Part shown: one piece after another, positions 1 to 4,452 of the stretch | How the letters are laid out: each line of letters opens with the position of its first letter | Position numbering within the stretch: position 1 is the first letter of the stretch | DNA from: Bacillota bacterium | GTDB lineage: Bacteria > Bacillota > Clostridia > Acetivibrionales > DSM-1351 | Direction: 5' to 3' | Length of the DNA: 6,331 bases | Assembly: GCA_023426005.1 (NCBI GenBank) | Contig: JAFABO010000224.1 | Coordinates: forward strand, 1-6,331 | Position numbers and translations under genes: made by a program | The notes under the pieces: model-generated | The model's database searches: none | Told to the model about the DNA's origin: nothing | What the model saw: the letters and a program-made list of their open reading frames with translations, nothing else

Positions 1-1177
1 CTTTAAACTTTTTGCCCTTTGGAATACCTCCTCCTATATCATAAACAACCTCTCTCAGGGTAGTTCCCATCGGAACTTCCACAAGACCGGTATTGTTGAT
101 TTTTCCGCCCAGTGCAAAAACCTTTGTCCCCTTGCTCTTTTCCGTTCCGATGCCGGCAAACCATTCGGCGCCTTCAAGGATTATTACGGGAATATTTGCA
201 TAGGTTTCCACATTATTAAGGATGGTGGGTTTCTGCCACAATCCCTTAACAGCAGGAAAAGGAGGTCTCGGCCTCGGTTCTCCTCTGTGTCCTTCGATGG
301 AAGTCATCAATGCGGTTTCCTCACCGCAAACAAAAGCTCCTGCTCCAAGTCTTATTTCAAGATCGAACTTATGGCCGGTACCAAGTACGTTGTCACCAAG
401 AATTCCGTATTCCTTTGCCTGTTCGATCGCTATTTGCAGTCTTTTTACAGCTATGGGGTATTCCGCTCTCACGTATATGAAACCCGCTGTTGCTCCTATG
501 GCATATCCCGCAATTGACATGGCCTCTATCAGCGAATGAGGATCCCCCTCAAGTACGCTTCTGTCCATGAATGCGCCGGGATCGCCTTCGTCGGCGTTAC
601 AACAGACATACTTCTGATCGGCGACCTGTTTTGCGGCAAATTCCCACTTTACGCCTGTCGGGAAGCCTCCGCCCCCTCTTCCGCGCAAACCTGATCTTTT
701 AATGGTGTCAATAACCACCTCGGGAGTCATTCCTGTCAATACTTTTTCAAGTGCCTTATATCCGTCGAAAGCTATGTATTCATCAATATTTTCAGGATTT
801 ATACGCCCGCAGTTCCTCAGTGCTATGCGGTGCTGCCTCTTAAAGAAGTCCACACTTTCAAGTGCTTTTGAGATATCTTCGGCTTCCTTTTCACCTGCAA
901 GCAATCTCTTGACAATTCTGCCCTTGAGCAAATGCTCTTCAACTATATCTTTGACATCTGCAACTCCAACCCTGGTGTACATGGCGCCTTCAGGATACAC
1001 CACAACGATGGGACCTTCGGCACACAGACCGAAGCAGCCTGTCTTAACAATTTTTATCTCACTTTCCAGGCTGTTATCCTTGAGCAGGGTCTCCATTTCC
1101 TCCATGATTTTTAAGGAGTTGGAGGAAGTACACCCCGTACCCGCACAGACCAGCACATGTGCTCTATATAATTGCAT
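1..1177 (-). CDS. hndC: NuoF-like NAD(P)H/FMN subunit of a multimeric [FeFe]-hydrogenase (HndC/HydB), C-terminus cut by window edge
   Basis: This flavoprotein subunit would bind NAD(P)(H) and FMN and pass electrons between the nucleotide and the hydrogenase subunit in a soluble cytoplasmic complex. The 392 visible residues show an N-terminal thioredoxin-like [2Fe-2S] domain with ligands C11, C16, C48 and C52, a linker to about residue 130, and then the NuoF core. Core motifs are GRGGGGFPTG (166-175), NADEGDPGAFMDR (194-206), GAGAFVCGEETAL (278-290), RGEPRPRPPFPA (298-309) and NNVET (321-325). The start of an SLBB domain lies at about 355-390. The end of SLBB, the NuoF 4Fe-4S domain and the usual C-terminal ferredoxin domain lie beyond position 1; family members are about 600 residues. 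The ATG has a GGAGG site at 1190-1186 with 8 nt spacing, and the gene starts 17 nt after hndB. The sequence does not tell NAD from NADP. The family is sure; the HndC/HydB name rests on context. Confidence 0.95.
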   Translation of the reverse strand, partial: MQLYRAHVLVCAGTGCTSSNSLKIMEEMETLLKDNSLESEIKIVKTGCFGLCAEGPIVVVYPEGAMYTRVGVADVKDIVEEHLLKGRIVKRLLAGEKEAEDISKALESVDFFKRQHRIALRNCGRINPENIDEYIAFDGYKALEKVLTGMTPEVVIDTIKRSGLRGRGGGGFPTGVKWEFAAKQVADQKYVCCNADEGDPGAFMDRSVLEGDPHSLIEAMSIAGYAIGATAGFIYVRAEYPIAVKRLQIAIEQAKEYGILGDNVLGTGHKFDLEIRLGAGAFVCGEETALMTSIEGHRGEPRPRPPFPAVKGLWQKPTILNNVETYANIPVIILEGAEWFAGIGTEKSKGTKVFALGGKINNTGLVEVPMGTTLREVVYDIGGGIPKGKKFK

Positions 1178-1194
1178 AATTTTAACCTCCATAA

Positions 1195-1569
1195 TTATTT
1201 TTTGGATTCTTCAGCTCCAATTGTAAGCTCAGAACATACCTTGCCGTTTACAATGTGCTCCACAACCACTCTTTCAGCCTTTTCAGCAGTCATTTTCACA
1301 TAGGTAGTCTTATTTCCCTCGCTGTCAATAATATCCACTATGGGTTCAAGCCGGCAGGCACCGATGCACCCCGTCATAGATACGGTAATATTTTGCAGCT
1401 TTCTTTTGTTTATCTCTTCCATAAAAGCTTTCATCACCGGTCTCGCACCTGCCGCAATACCGCAGGTAGCCATTCCGACGATAACTCTCAAACCATTTTC
1501 ATTTGATCTGAGCGAGATCTGTTCCAGCGTTTTCTTTCTGATCTCATCCAATTCAGCAATCGACTTCAT
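1195..1569 (-). CDS. hndB: Thioredoxin-like [2Fe-2S] ferredoxin subunit of the hydrogenase (HndB-like)
   Basis: This small electron-transfer protein (124 aa) resembles the HndB subunit of Hnd-type hydrogenases. It has a helical N-terminal segment (about residues 1-25), then a thioredoxin-like fold with C36 in ATCGIAAGAR and C68/C72 in TGCIGAC. The position where C-x4-C ferredoxins have their second cysteine is glycine (41), so only three of the four canonical ligands are present; C112 near the C-terminus is a further cysteine. From memory this CGIAAGA variant is usual for the family. The start was set at ATG 1569. An in-frame GTG at 1578-1576 overlaps the GGAGGT site (1582-1577), so it cannot be served by that site, while ATG 1569 sits 7 nt after it. 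The start overlaps the end of the upstream ATPase gene by 17 bp, which suggests translational coupling. The exact redox role in the complex is not known to me. Confidence 0.88.
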   Translation of the reverse strand: MKSIAELDEIRKKTLEQISLRSNENGLRVIVGMATCGIAAGARPVMKAFMEEINKRKLQNITVSMTGCIGACRLEPIVDIIDSEGNKTTYVKMTAEKAERVVVEHIVNGKVCSELTIGAEESKK

Positions 1570-2131
1570 TAAGTACACCTCCGAAAATATTTTTTATGCC
1601 GTCATCAATATACTCTTTCAACCAATTTATAACCGTATATTCCGTAATAATCACACCCTTAAGTGATTCAGCAACCTCCCGGGTATCCAGTCCGAAGCTT
1701 CCCCTTTCACTTTCCAGAAACAGCATAAAATGTATTTCCGGATTTGATGATATCAGGGTAATCATGGTCTCCCCCACATCACCGATAGGAAGTCTGTCGA
1801 TATGGTCAATTGGAAAGGCAGCTGAAATCTCCGTTCCTGCATCCTTTTGAGAACTTAATTTAAATTCACCGTCACATTTTAAGGCAGCTTCCTTTAACAG
1901 CGGTATTCCCAATCCTACCCTGCGGGAAGTCCGTGTTGTCATAAAAGGATCTTCAGCCCTGTTCAGCAGTTCGTACTCCATTCCTGTGCCATTGTCCGCT
2001 ATTATGAGTTTCAGCATATTTTTATCATGTGATAAAATGTATTCATGCTTTAATACTATTGAAATTTTTGATGCCTTTGCTTTTATTGAATTTTGTACTA
2101 TATCTAGAATATGAAGTGATAAGTCTCTCAT
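1553..2131 (-). CDS. Stand-alone GHKL/HATPase_c ATP-binding protein in the hydrogenase operon
   Basis: This 192-residue protein holds a histidine-kinase-like ATP-binding domain in its first ~110 residues. The N box is around N14 (LDIVQNS, 10-15), the G1 box is DNGTGM (46-51), there is a threonine-rich lid segment TTRTSR (65-70), the G2 box is GLGIPLLKE (73-81), and GTEI is at 99-102. It has no phosphoacceptor (HisKA) domain, sensor or transmembrane segment, so it is not a complete sensor kinase. Residues ~115-192 form a second part I cannot assign. ATG 2131 has GGAG at 2141-2138, 6 nt away. The gene lies 14 nt after hndA and overlaps hndB, so it is firmly in the operon. Similar ATPases accompany hndA/hydC-type genes in several clostridial hydrogenase operons (family knowledge). 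A regulatory, anti-sigma-like or maturation role is possible, but nothing in the sequence decides between them. Confidence 0.88.
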   Translation of the reverse strand: MRDLSLHILDIVQNSIKAKASKISIVLKHEYILSHDKNMLKLIIADNGTGMEYELLNRAEDPFMTTRTSRRVGLGIPLLKEAALKCDGEFKLSSQKDAGTEISAAFPIDHIDRLPIGDVGETMITLISSNPEIHFMLFLESERGSFGLDTREVAESLKGVIITEYTVINWLKEYIDDGIKNIFGGVLNEVDC

Positions 2132-2145
2132 ATGTAGCTCCGGTT

Positions 2146-2640
2146 TTATAAATCTTTATATTGTTCCAGTATCCCGGCTACATCGTCAGGAACCAGTCTT
2201 CCATGGACATCGTCATTAATCATGATTACAGGAGCGAGACCGCAGGCACCAATACACCTGCATGCGTCCAATGAGAACTTCCCATCTTCCGTACATTGTC
2301 CAACGTCTATGCCGAGTTTCTCCCTGAACTTTTCAAGAATGTCACCCGAACCCTTAACGTAGCAGGCAGTACCCATACAAACATTGATTTTAAAACGTCC
2401 TTTTGGATTTAATGAGAATTGAGTATAGAAAGTTACAACACCGTAAATTTCAGCAAGCGGTACGTTCAATTCGTCAGAGATTGTTTTCAATACCTTCTCC
2501 GGCAAATAGCCGTATACCTCTTGAGCTTCGTGCAAAACAGGGATAAGAGCACCTCTGGTCTCTTTGTATTTTGCAATGATTTCGGTGAGTTTTAAGCTGG
2601 TTTCGTCTGCACATCCGCAGCAGCACTCATTTGCACTCAT
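2146..2640 (-). CDS. hndA: NuoE-like [2Fe-2S] subunit of the hydrogenase (HndA/HydC)
   Basis: This is the 24-kDa-type subunit (164 aa) that partners the NuoF-like flavoprotein in NADH dehydrogenases and bifurcating hydrogenases, placing a [2Fe-2S] cluster next to FMN. An N-terminal helical domain (about 15-80) carries the family signature YGYLPEKVL (43-51) and IYGVVTFYTQF (65-75). The thioredoxin-like domain has ligands C88 and C93 (CMGTAC) and C129 and C133 (CIGAC), with C127 as an extra cysteine. Length is normal for the family. The extreme N-terminus is unusual: C6, C7, C8 and C10 in ECCCGC. The ATG at 2640 is preceded by AAGGGGGG (2657-2650), a slightly imperfect ribosome site at about 9 nt. 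It is the first gene of the operon and lies about 60 nt downstream of the Rex-overlapped promoter. Confidence 0.95.
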   Translation of the reverse strand: MSANECCCGCADETSLKLTEIIAKYKETRGALIPVLHEAQEVYGYLPEKVLKTISDELNVPLAEIYGVVTFYTQFSLNPKGRFKINVCMGTACYVKGSGDILEKFREKLGIDVGQCTEDGKFSLDACRCIGACGLAPVIMINDDVHGRLVPDDVAGILEQYKDL

Positions 2641-2677
2641 TAATTTTGACCCCCCTTAAAAAATGTATTAATTTAAA

Positions 2678-2695
2678 TTGTTATAATATTAACAA
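2678..2695. promoter_or_regulatory. Rex-like operator, box 1
   Basis: TTGTTATAATATTAACAA matches the clostridial Rex consensus TTGTTAA-N4-TTAACAA at 13 of 14 fixed positions. It lies immediately downstream of the predicted transcription start of the hydrogenase operon. Rex is the NADH/NAD+-sensing repressor that leaves DNA when NADH is high, and hydrogenase operons are known Rex targets in clostridia and relatives. The match is seen in the sequence; binding is inferred. Confidence 0.75.
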
Positions 2696-2698
2696 TAT

Positions 2699-2716
2699 TC
2701 GTTAATATTATAACAA
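2699..2716. promoter_or_regulatory. Rex-like operator, box 2, covering the -10 element
   Basis: On the minus strand this reads TTGTTATAATATTAACGA, matching 12 of 14 fixed Rex positions. It includes the TATAAT -10 hexamer (2712-2707) and the predicted start site near 2700, so an occupied box would block RNA polymerase. Box starts are 21 bp apart, about two helical turns, which puts both boxes on the same face of the DNA. Confidence 0.65.
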
Positions 2717-2735
2717 ATAAAGTTGAATTATTCAA
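2700..2735 (-). promoter_or_regulatory. Sigma-A-type promoter of the hydrogenase operon
   Basis: On the minus strand, -35 TTGAAT (2735-2730) is followed by a 17-nt spacer and a perfect -10 TATAAT (2712-2707), giving a start near 2700 and a leader of about 60 nt before hndA. The -10 lies within Rex-like box 2. The spacing and perfect -10 make this the strongest promoter candidate upstream of the operon. Confidence 0.7.
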
Positions 2736-2858
2736 TAAACCTGTTAAAAATATATCAAATTATAGATAAGGTACATAATACATATTTTACATGCAGCTTG
2801 TTTTAAATTTATGTGGAATTTTTTTAATAGAATTGGGGTTTATGATTCATGTATAATT
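2736..2858. other. AT-rich intergenic stretch, nothing recognised
   Basis: Between the yrzB terminator and the hydrogenase promoter lies very AT-rich DNA. I see no open frame with a ribosome site, no convincing hairpin, and no further Rex-like box. It could hold upstream activator sites, but I cannot support any. Confidence 0.5.
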
Positions 2859-2896
2859 AAAAACCTCCAAACGATGCTTATTCACCCATTTGGAGG
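2859..2896 (-). terminator. Rho-independent terminator after yrzB
   Basis: On the minus strand CCTCCAAA (2896-2889) pairs with TTTGGAGG (2871-2864) in an 8-bp stem around a 17-nt loop, followed directly by TTTTT (2863-2859). It begins 13 nt after the yrzB stop codon and separates yrzB from the hydrogenase operon. The large loop is the only weak point. Confidence 0.75.
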
Positions 2897-2909
2897 CCTG
2901 TCGGCAAGC

Positions 2910-3203
2910 TTATTCCTCGAAGTCGTATTCTTCTTCCATTCTTGTTTTAAATTCCTCGAATACACTATTTAACTCATCTTCATCGTCAACTGTCACGAAG
3001 GAATCCTCCCCGTCATCACCGTGATCAACTTTGAGAATGACCACTTCATCAGCTTCTTCATTCTCCTGGTCTTCCACAGGCAAAAGAACTACATACTCAT
3101 TTCCGTTCATCTCAATGGTATCGATATGTTCAAACTCTACTTCTTCTCCGTCTTCTCCTATCAATACTACAATGTCGTCTCTTTCTTCATCCATATTGCT
3201 CAT
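2910..3203 (-). CDS. yrzB: DUF1292 (YrzB-family) highly acidic small protein
   Basis: This 97-aa cytoplasmic protein of the DUF1292/YrzB family has no known function. It is strongly acidic: 39 Asp/Glu against only 4 Lys/Arg by my count, with clusters at 44-53, 60-67 and 73-77 and a final EEEYDFEE run. Short hydrophobic stretches (IVVLIG 11-16, YVVLLPVE 37-44, VVILKV 54-59) alternate with the acidic turns, as in a small beta-rich fold typical of the family. No signal peptide, membrane segment or cysteine is visible. ATG 3203 has AGGAGG at 3218-3213 with 9 nt spacing; a second ATG three codons on is less well placed. It follows ruvX, matching the ireB-ruvX-yrzB order conserved in Firmicutes. 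The 218-nt gap and a promoter candidate suggest separate expression. Confidence 0.85.
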   Translation of the reverse strand: MSNMDEERDDIVVLIGEDGEEVEFEHIDTIEMNGNEYVVLLPVEDQENEEADEVVILKVDHGDDGEDSFVTVDDEDELNSVFEEFKTRMEEEYDFEE

Positions 3204-3290
3204 AATCTATTTCCTCCTGAAACCAATCGAATTTATTATTTATTACTGATTCATTAAACAATAACTTCAATATTTTTACACTAAAATTAT

Positions 3291-3326
3291 TGATTTAATA
3301 ATATCATACTTATACAGGATTTCCAA
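3291..3326 (-). promoter_or_regulatory. Candidate promoter of yrzB
   Basis: Minus-strand TTGGAA (3326-3321), a 17-nt spacer and TATTAT (3303-3298) form a plausible sigma-A promoter, with a start near 3291 and a leader of about 88 nt. The DNA is AT-rich, so chance matches are likely. Its support is the exact spacing and the 5/6 match of the -10. Confidence 0.45.
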
Positions 3327-3363
3327 CAATAAGTTTTATATGTTATTTTTGCAGAACCAGTGG

Positions 3364-3417
3364 CTGTCACATCTAATACGTATATTGTCCGGCAATGCAT
3401 GAATTCAGATGTGACAG
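3364..3417 (-). repeat. Long inverted repeat just after ruvX, probable RNA hairpin
   Basis: CTGTCACATCT (3364-3374) and AGATGTGACAG (3407-3417) form a perfect 11-bp stem around a 32-nt centre that itself holds a small ATTG/CAAT hairpin (3384-3387 with 3393-3396). It starts 4 nt after the ruvX stop codon. There is no T run on either side, so it is not a standard intrinsic terminator. It could stabilise or process the ruvX mRNA 3' end. I do not recognise an RNA family. Confidence 0.6.
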
Positions 3418-3421
3418 ACCT

Positions 3422-3841
3422 CTAACGCCTGCTCTGCCTGTCCAGATAACCCTGAAGGATGAAAACGGCAGACATGGTGTCAACTATATTCTTTTTGTTT
3501 GAGGCCTTGACCCCAAGCTCATTCATGGCCCTGTGGGCAGATACCGTTGTAAGCCGTTCATCCCATTTGACAATATTGAAGTCACCCAGCTCCAGCAGCT
3601 TCTTTATAAACGCTTCGGTGCGTTCTGTCCGTGGGCCTGCCGTTCCATTCATGTTAAGGGGATAACCTATGACAATATCTTTGATTTCATACTGCTTTAT
3701 TATCTCCATCAGCCTCTCAATTGCCTTTCTCAGGCCATCCTTGCACTTTACCGTTTCAAGCCCCTGCGCAGTCCAGCCCATAGGGTCGCTGACAGCAACG
3801 CCTATCCTGGCATCTCCGTAATCTATGCCCAATACTCTCAA
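3422..3841 (-). CDS. ruvX: RuvX/YqgF-family RNase H-fold nuclease
   Basis: This 139-aa cytoplasmic protein is the YqgF/RuvX type, known as a putative Holliday-junction resolvase and linked in some bacteria to pre-16S rRNA 5' processing. The normal-length RNase H-like fold is complete: GIDYGDARIG (5-14) with catalytic D7, VIGYPLNMNGT (57-67), DERLTT (94-99) with E95, and KNIVDTMSA (117-125) with D121, giving the D-E-D acidic triad. The start codon is TTG (3841-3839). It is chosen because a GGAGGT site (3852-3847) lies 5 nt upstream and the protein begins with the family-standard MRVLGIDYG. Upstream, a 7-bp inverted repeat GTACAGC/GCTGTAC (3860-3866 and 3905-3911) spans the region where a promoter should be, but I found no convincing -35/-10 pair. 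A terminator separates it from ireB. Confidence 0.93.
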   Translation of the reverse strand: MRVLGIDYGDARIGVAVSDPMGWTAQGLETVKCKDGLRKAIERLMEIIKQYEIKDIVIGYPLNMNGTAGPRTERTEAFIKKLLELGDFNIVKWDERLTTVSAHRAMNELGVKASNKKNIVDTMSAVFILQGYLDRQSRR

Positions 3842-3938
3842 CTTTAACCTCCGCCAACCGTACAGCCATAAAACAATAACGAAAATTTCTTTCCCTATCT
3901 CTCCGCTGTACCTTAAAAATATTTCAGGAAAAATTAAT

Positions 3939-3963
3939 AGGCACTCTTTTATTTAGAGTGCCT
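3939..3963 (-). terminator. Intrinsic terminator after ireB
   Basis: AGGCACTCT (minus 3963-3955) pairs with AGAGTGCCT (3947-3939) as a 9-bp stem with a 7-nt loop, followed on the minus strand by ATTAATTTTT. The T tract begins a few bases after the stem, so termination may be partial. It lies 18 nt after the ireB stop codon. Confidence 0.65.
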
Positions 3964-3981
3964 TAAAATCTTTAATAATAT

Positions 3982-4248
3982 TTATTCCACAGTATTATTA
4001 TTGCTTTCAAGGTAAAACTTCAGCACTTCCTCCAGAAGCTCATCTCTTTCCAATCTGCGAATAATGCTTCTTGCATTTTTGTAATTTGTGATGTAAGTAG
4101 GGTCACCGGATAATATATAACCTACCATTTGGTTTATGGGGTTATAGCCCTTTTCCTTAAGCGCCTGATAAACTGAAATCAAAATTTCTTTGGCTTCATT
4201 ATCCTTTTCCTTGTCCACATTAAACATCATAGTTTCATTAATGCCCAT
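3982..4248 (-). CDS. ireB: IreB/ReoM-family (UPF0297, DUF965) phosphoregulator of cell-wall synthesis
   Basis: This 88-aa protein is of normal length for IreB (YrzL/UPF0297). In enterococci and Listeria this family is phosphorylated by the PASTA Ser/Thr kinase and controls cell-wall synthesis and cephalosporin tolerance, in Listeria (ReoM) through ClpCP-dependent turnover of MurA. Family blocks seen are ALKEKGYNPINQMVGYILSG (29-48), GDPTYIT (48-54), and NARSIIRRLERDELLEE (58-74). The N-terminus has T6 followed by MMFN, aligning with the phosphorylated threonine of ReoM (TMFYN), so the phospho-switch seems kept. ATG 4248 has an AAGGTGA ribosome site (4259-4253) close upstream. It precedes ruvX and yrzB as in most Firmicutes, but mtaB rather than the usual alaS lies upstream, and a terminator follows. 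Confidence 0.93.
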   Translation of the reverse strand: MGINETMMFNVDKEKDNEAKEILISVYQALKEKGYNPINQMVGYILSGDPTYITNYKNARSIIRRLERDELLEEVLKFYLESNNNTVE

Positions 4249-4261
4249 TTAATCACCTTCC

Positions 4262-4339
4262 TAGCGTAGCCGTAGTCTCTCATTATACGCTTTTGTAACC
4301 TGCCAGCCCTCTTTCGGGTTTTAATTCTCCTTATACGCT
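4262..4339 (-). repeat. Repeated AGCGTATAA-N-GAGA element with complementary segment in the ireB leader
   Basis: On the minus strand AGCGTATAAGGAGA (4339-4326) and AGCGTATAATGAGA (4291-4278) differ at one of 14 bases and start 48 nt apart. TACGCT (4268-4263), just upstream of the ireB ribosome site, can pair with the AGCGTA of either copy: 7 bp with the distal copy (including the flanking base), 6 bp with the near one. Alternative hairpins are therefore possible. The near copy also contains a perfect TATAAT but no matching -35. No known riboswitch is recognised. Confidence 0.4.
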
Positions 4340-4340
4340 A

Positions 4341-4376
4341 TATATTAATACTAATATATCCTTTAAGCTTTTGCAA
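4341..4376 (-). promoter_or_regulatory. Weak candidate promoter of ireB
   Basis: Minus-strand TTGCAA (4376-4371), 17 nt, then TAGTAT (4353-4348): 4/6 matches in each box with ideal spacing. It would give a leader of about 92 nt that includes the repeated element at 4326-4339 and 4278-4291. A better -35, TTGACA (4393-4388), lacks a -10 at the right distance. Confidence 0.3.
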
Positions 4377-4452
4377 CAACTTTGCTGTGTCAATGACAAA
4401 ATTTGTTATTTATTTCCACTTTCGTATTAAGATTAAAGCCTTCATGTCTTAT

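Larger units (their letters stand above)
2678..2716. repeat. Perfect 16-bp inverted repeat, 7-bp centre
   Basis: TTGTTATAATATTAAC at 2678-2693 is repeated as its exact reverse complement at 2701-2716, with 7 bp between. It arises because the two Rex-like boxes are near-identical and oppositely oriented. The predicted transcription start falls inside the centre, so only one arm would be transcribed. This argues for a DNA operator and against an RNA hairpin. Confidence 0.9.

Noticed and set aside
222..1226. Plus-strand open frames opposite hndC (222-539, 702-1226 and others)
   Set aside because: They lie antisense to a strongly conserved flavoprotein gene, have no ribosome site, and their translations are low-complexity and unlike any family.
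1576..1578. GTG as start of hndB
   Set aside because: It overlaps the GGAGGT site itself; ATG 1569 has correct spacing to that site.
2678..2716. The inverted repeat as an RNA terminator or riboswitch
   Set aside because: It is almost pure A-T, the predicted transcription start falls in its centre, and both halves match the Rex operator.
3021..3257. Plus-strand frames opposite yrzB
   Set aside because: They are the mirror of the acidic gene (Ser/Phe-rich), with no ribosome site.
4305..4325. Short CCC-TCTTTC-GGG hairpin followed by TTTT on the plus strand
   Set aside because: Only three G-C pairs plus weak outer pairs, and no plus-strand gene upstream to terminate.
4388..4393. Perfect TTGACA on the minus strand upstream of ireB
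   Set aside because: At 17 nt distance the sequence is AAGCTT, which is not a -10 element.
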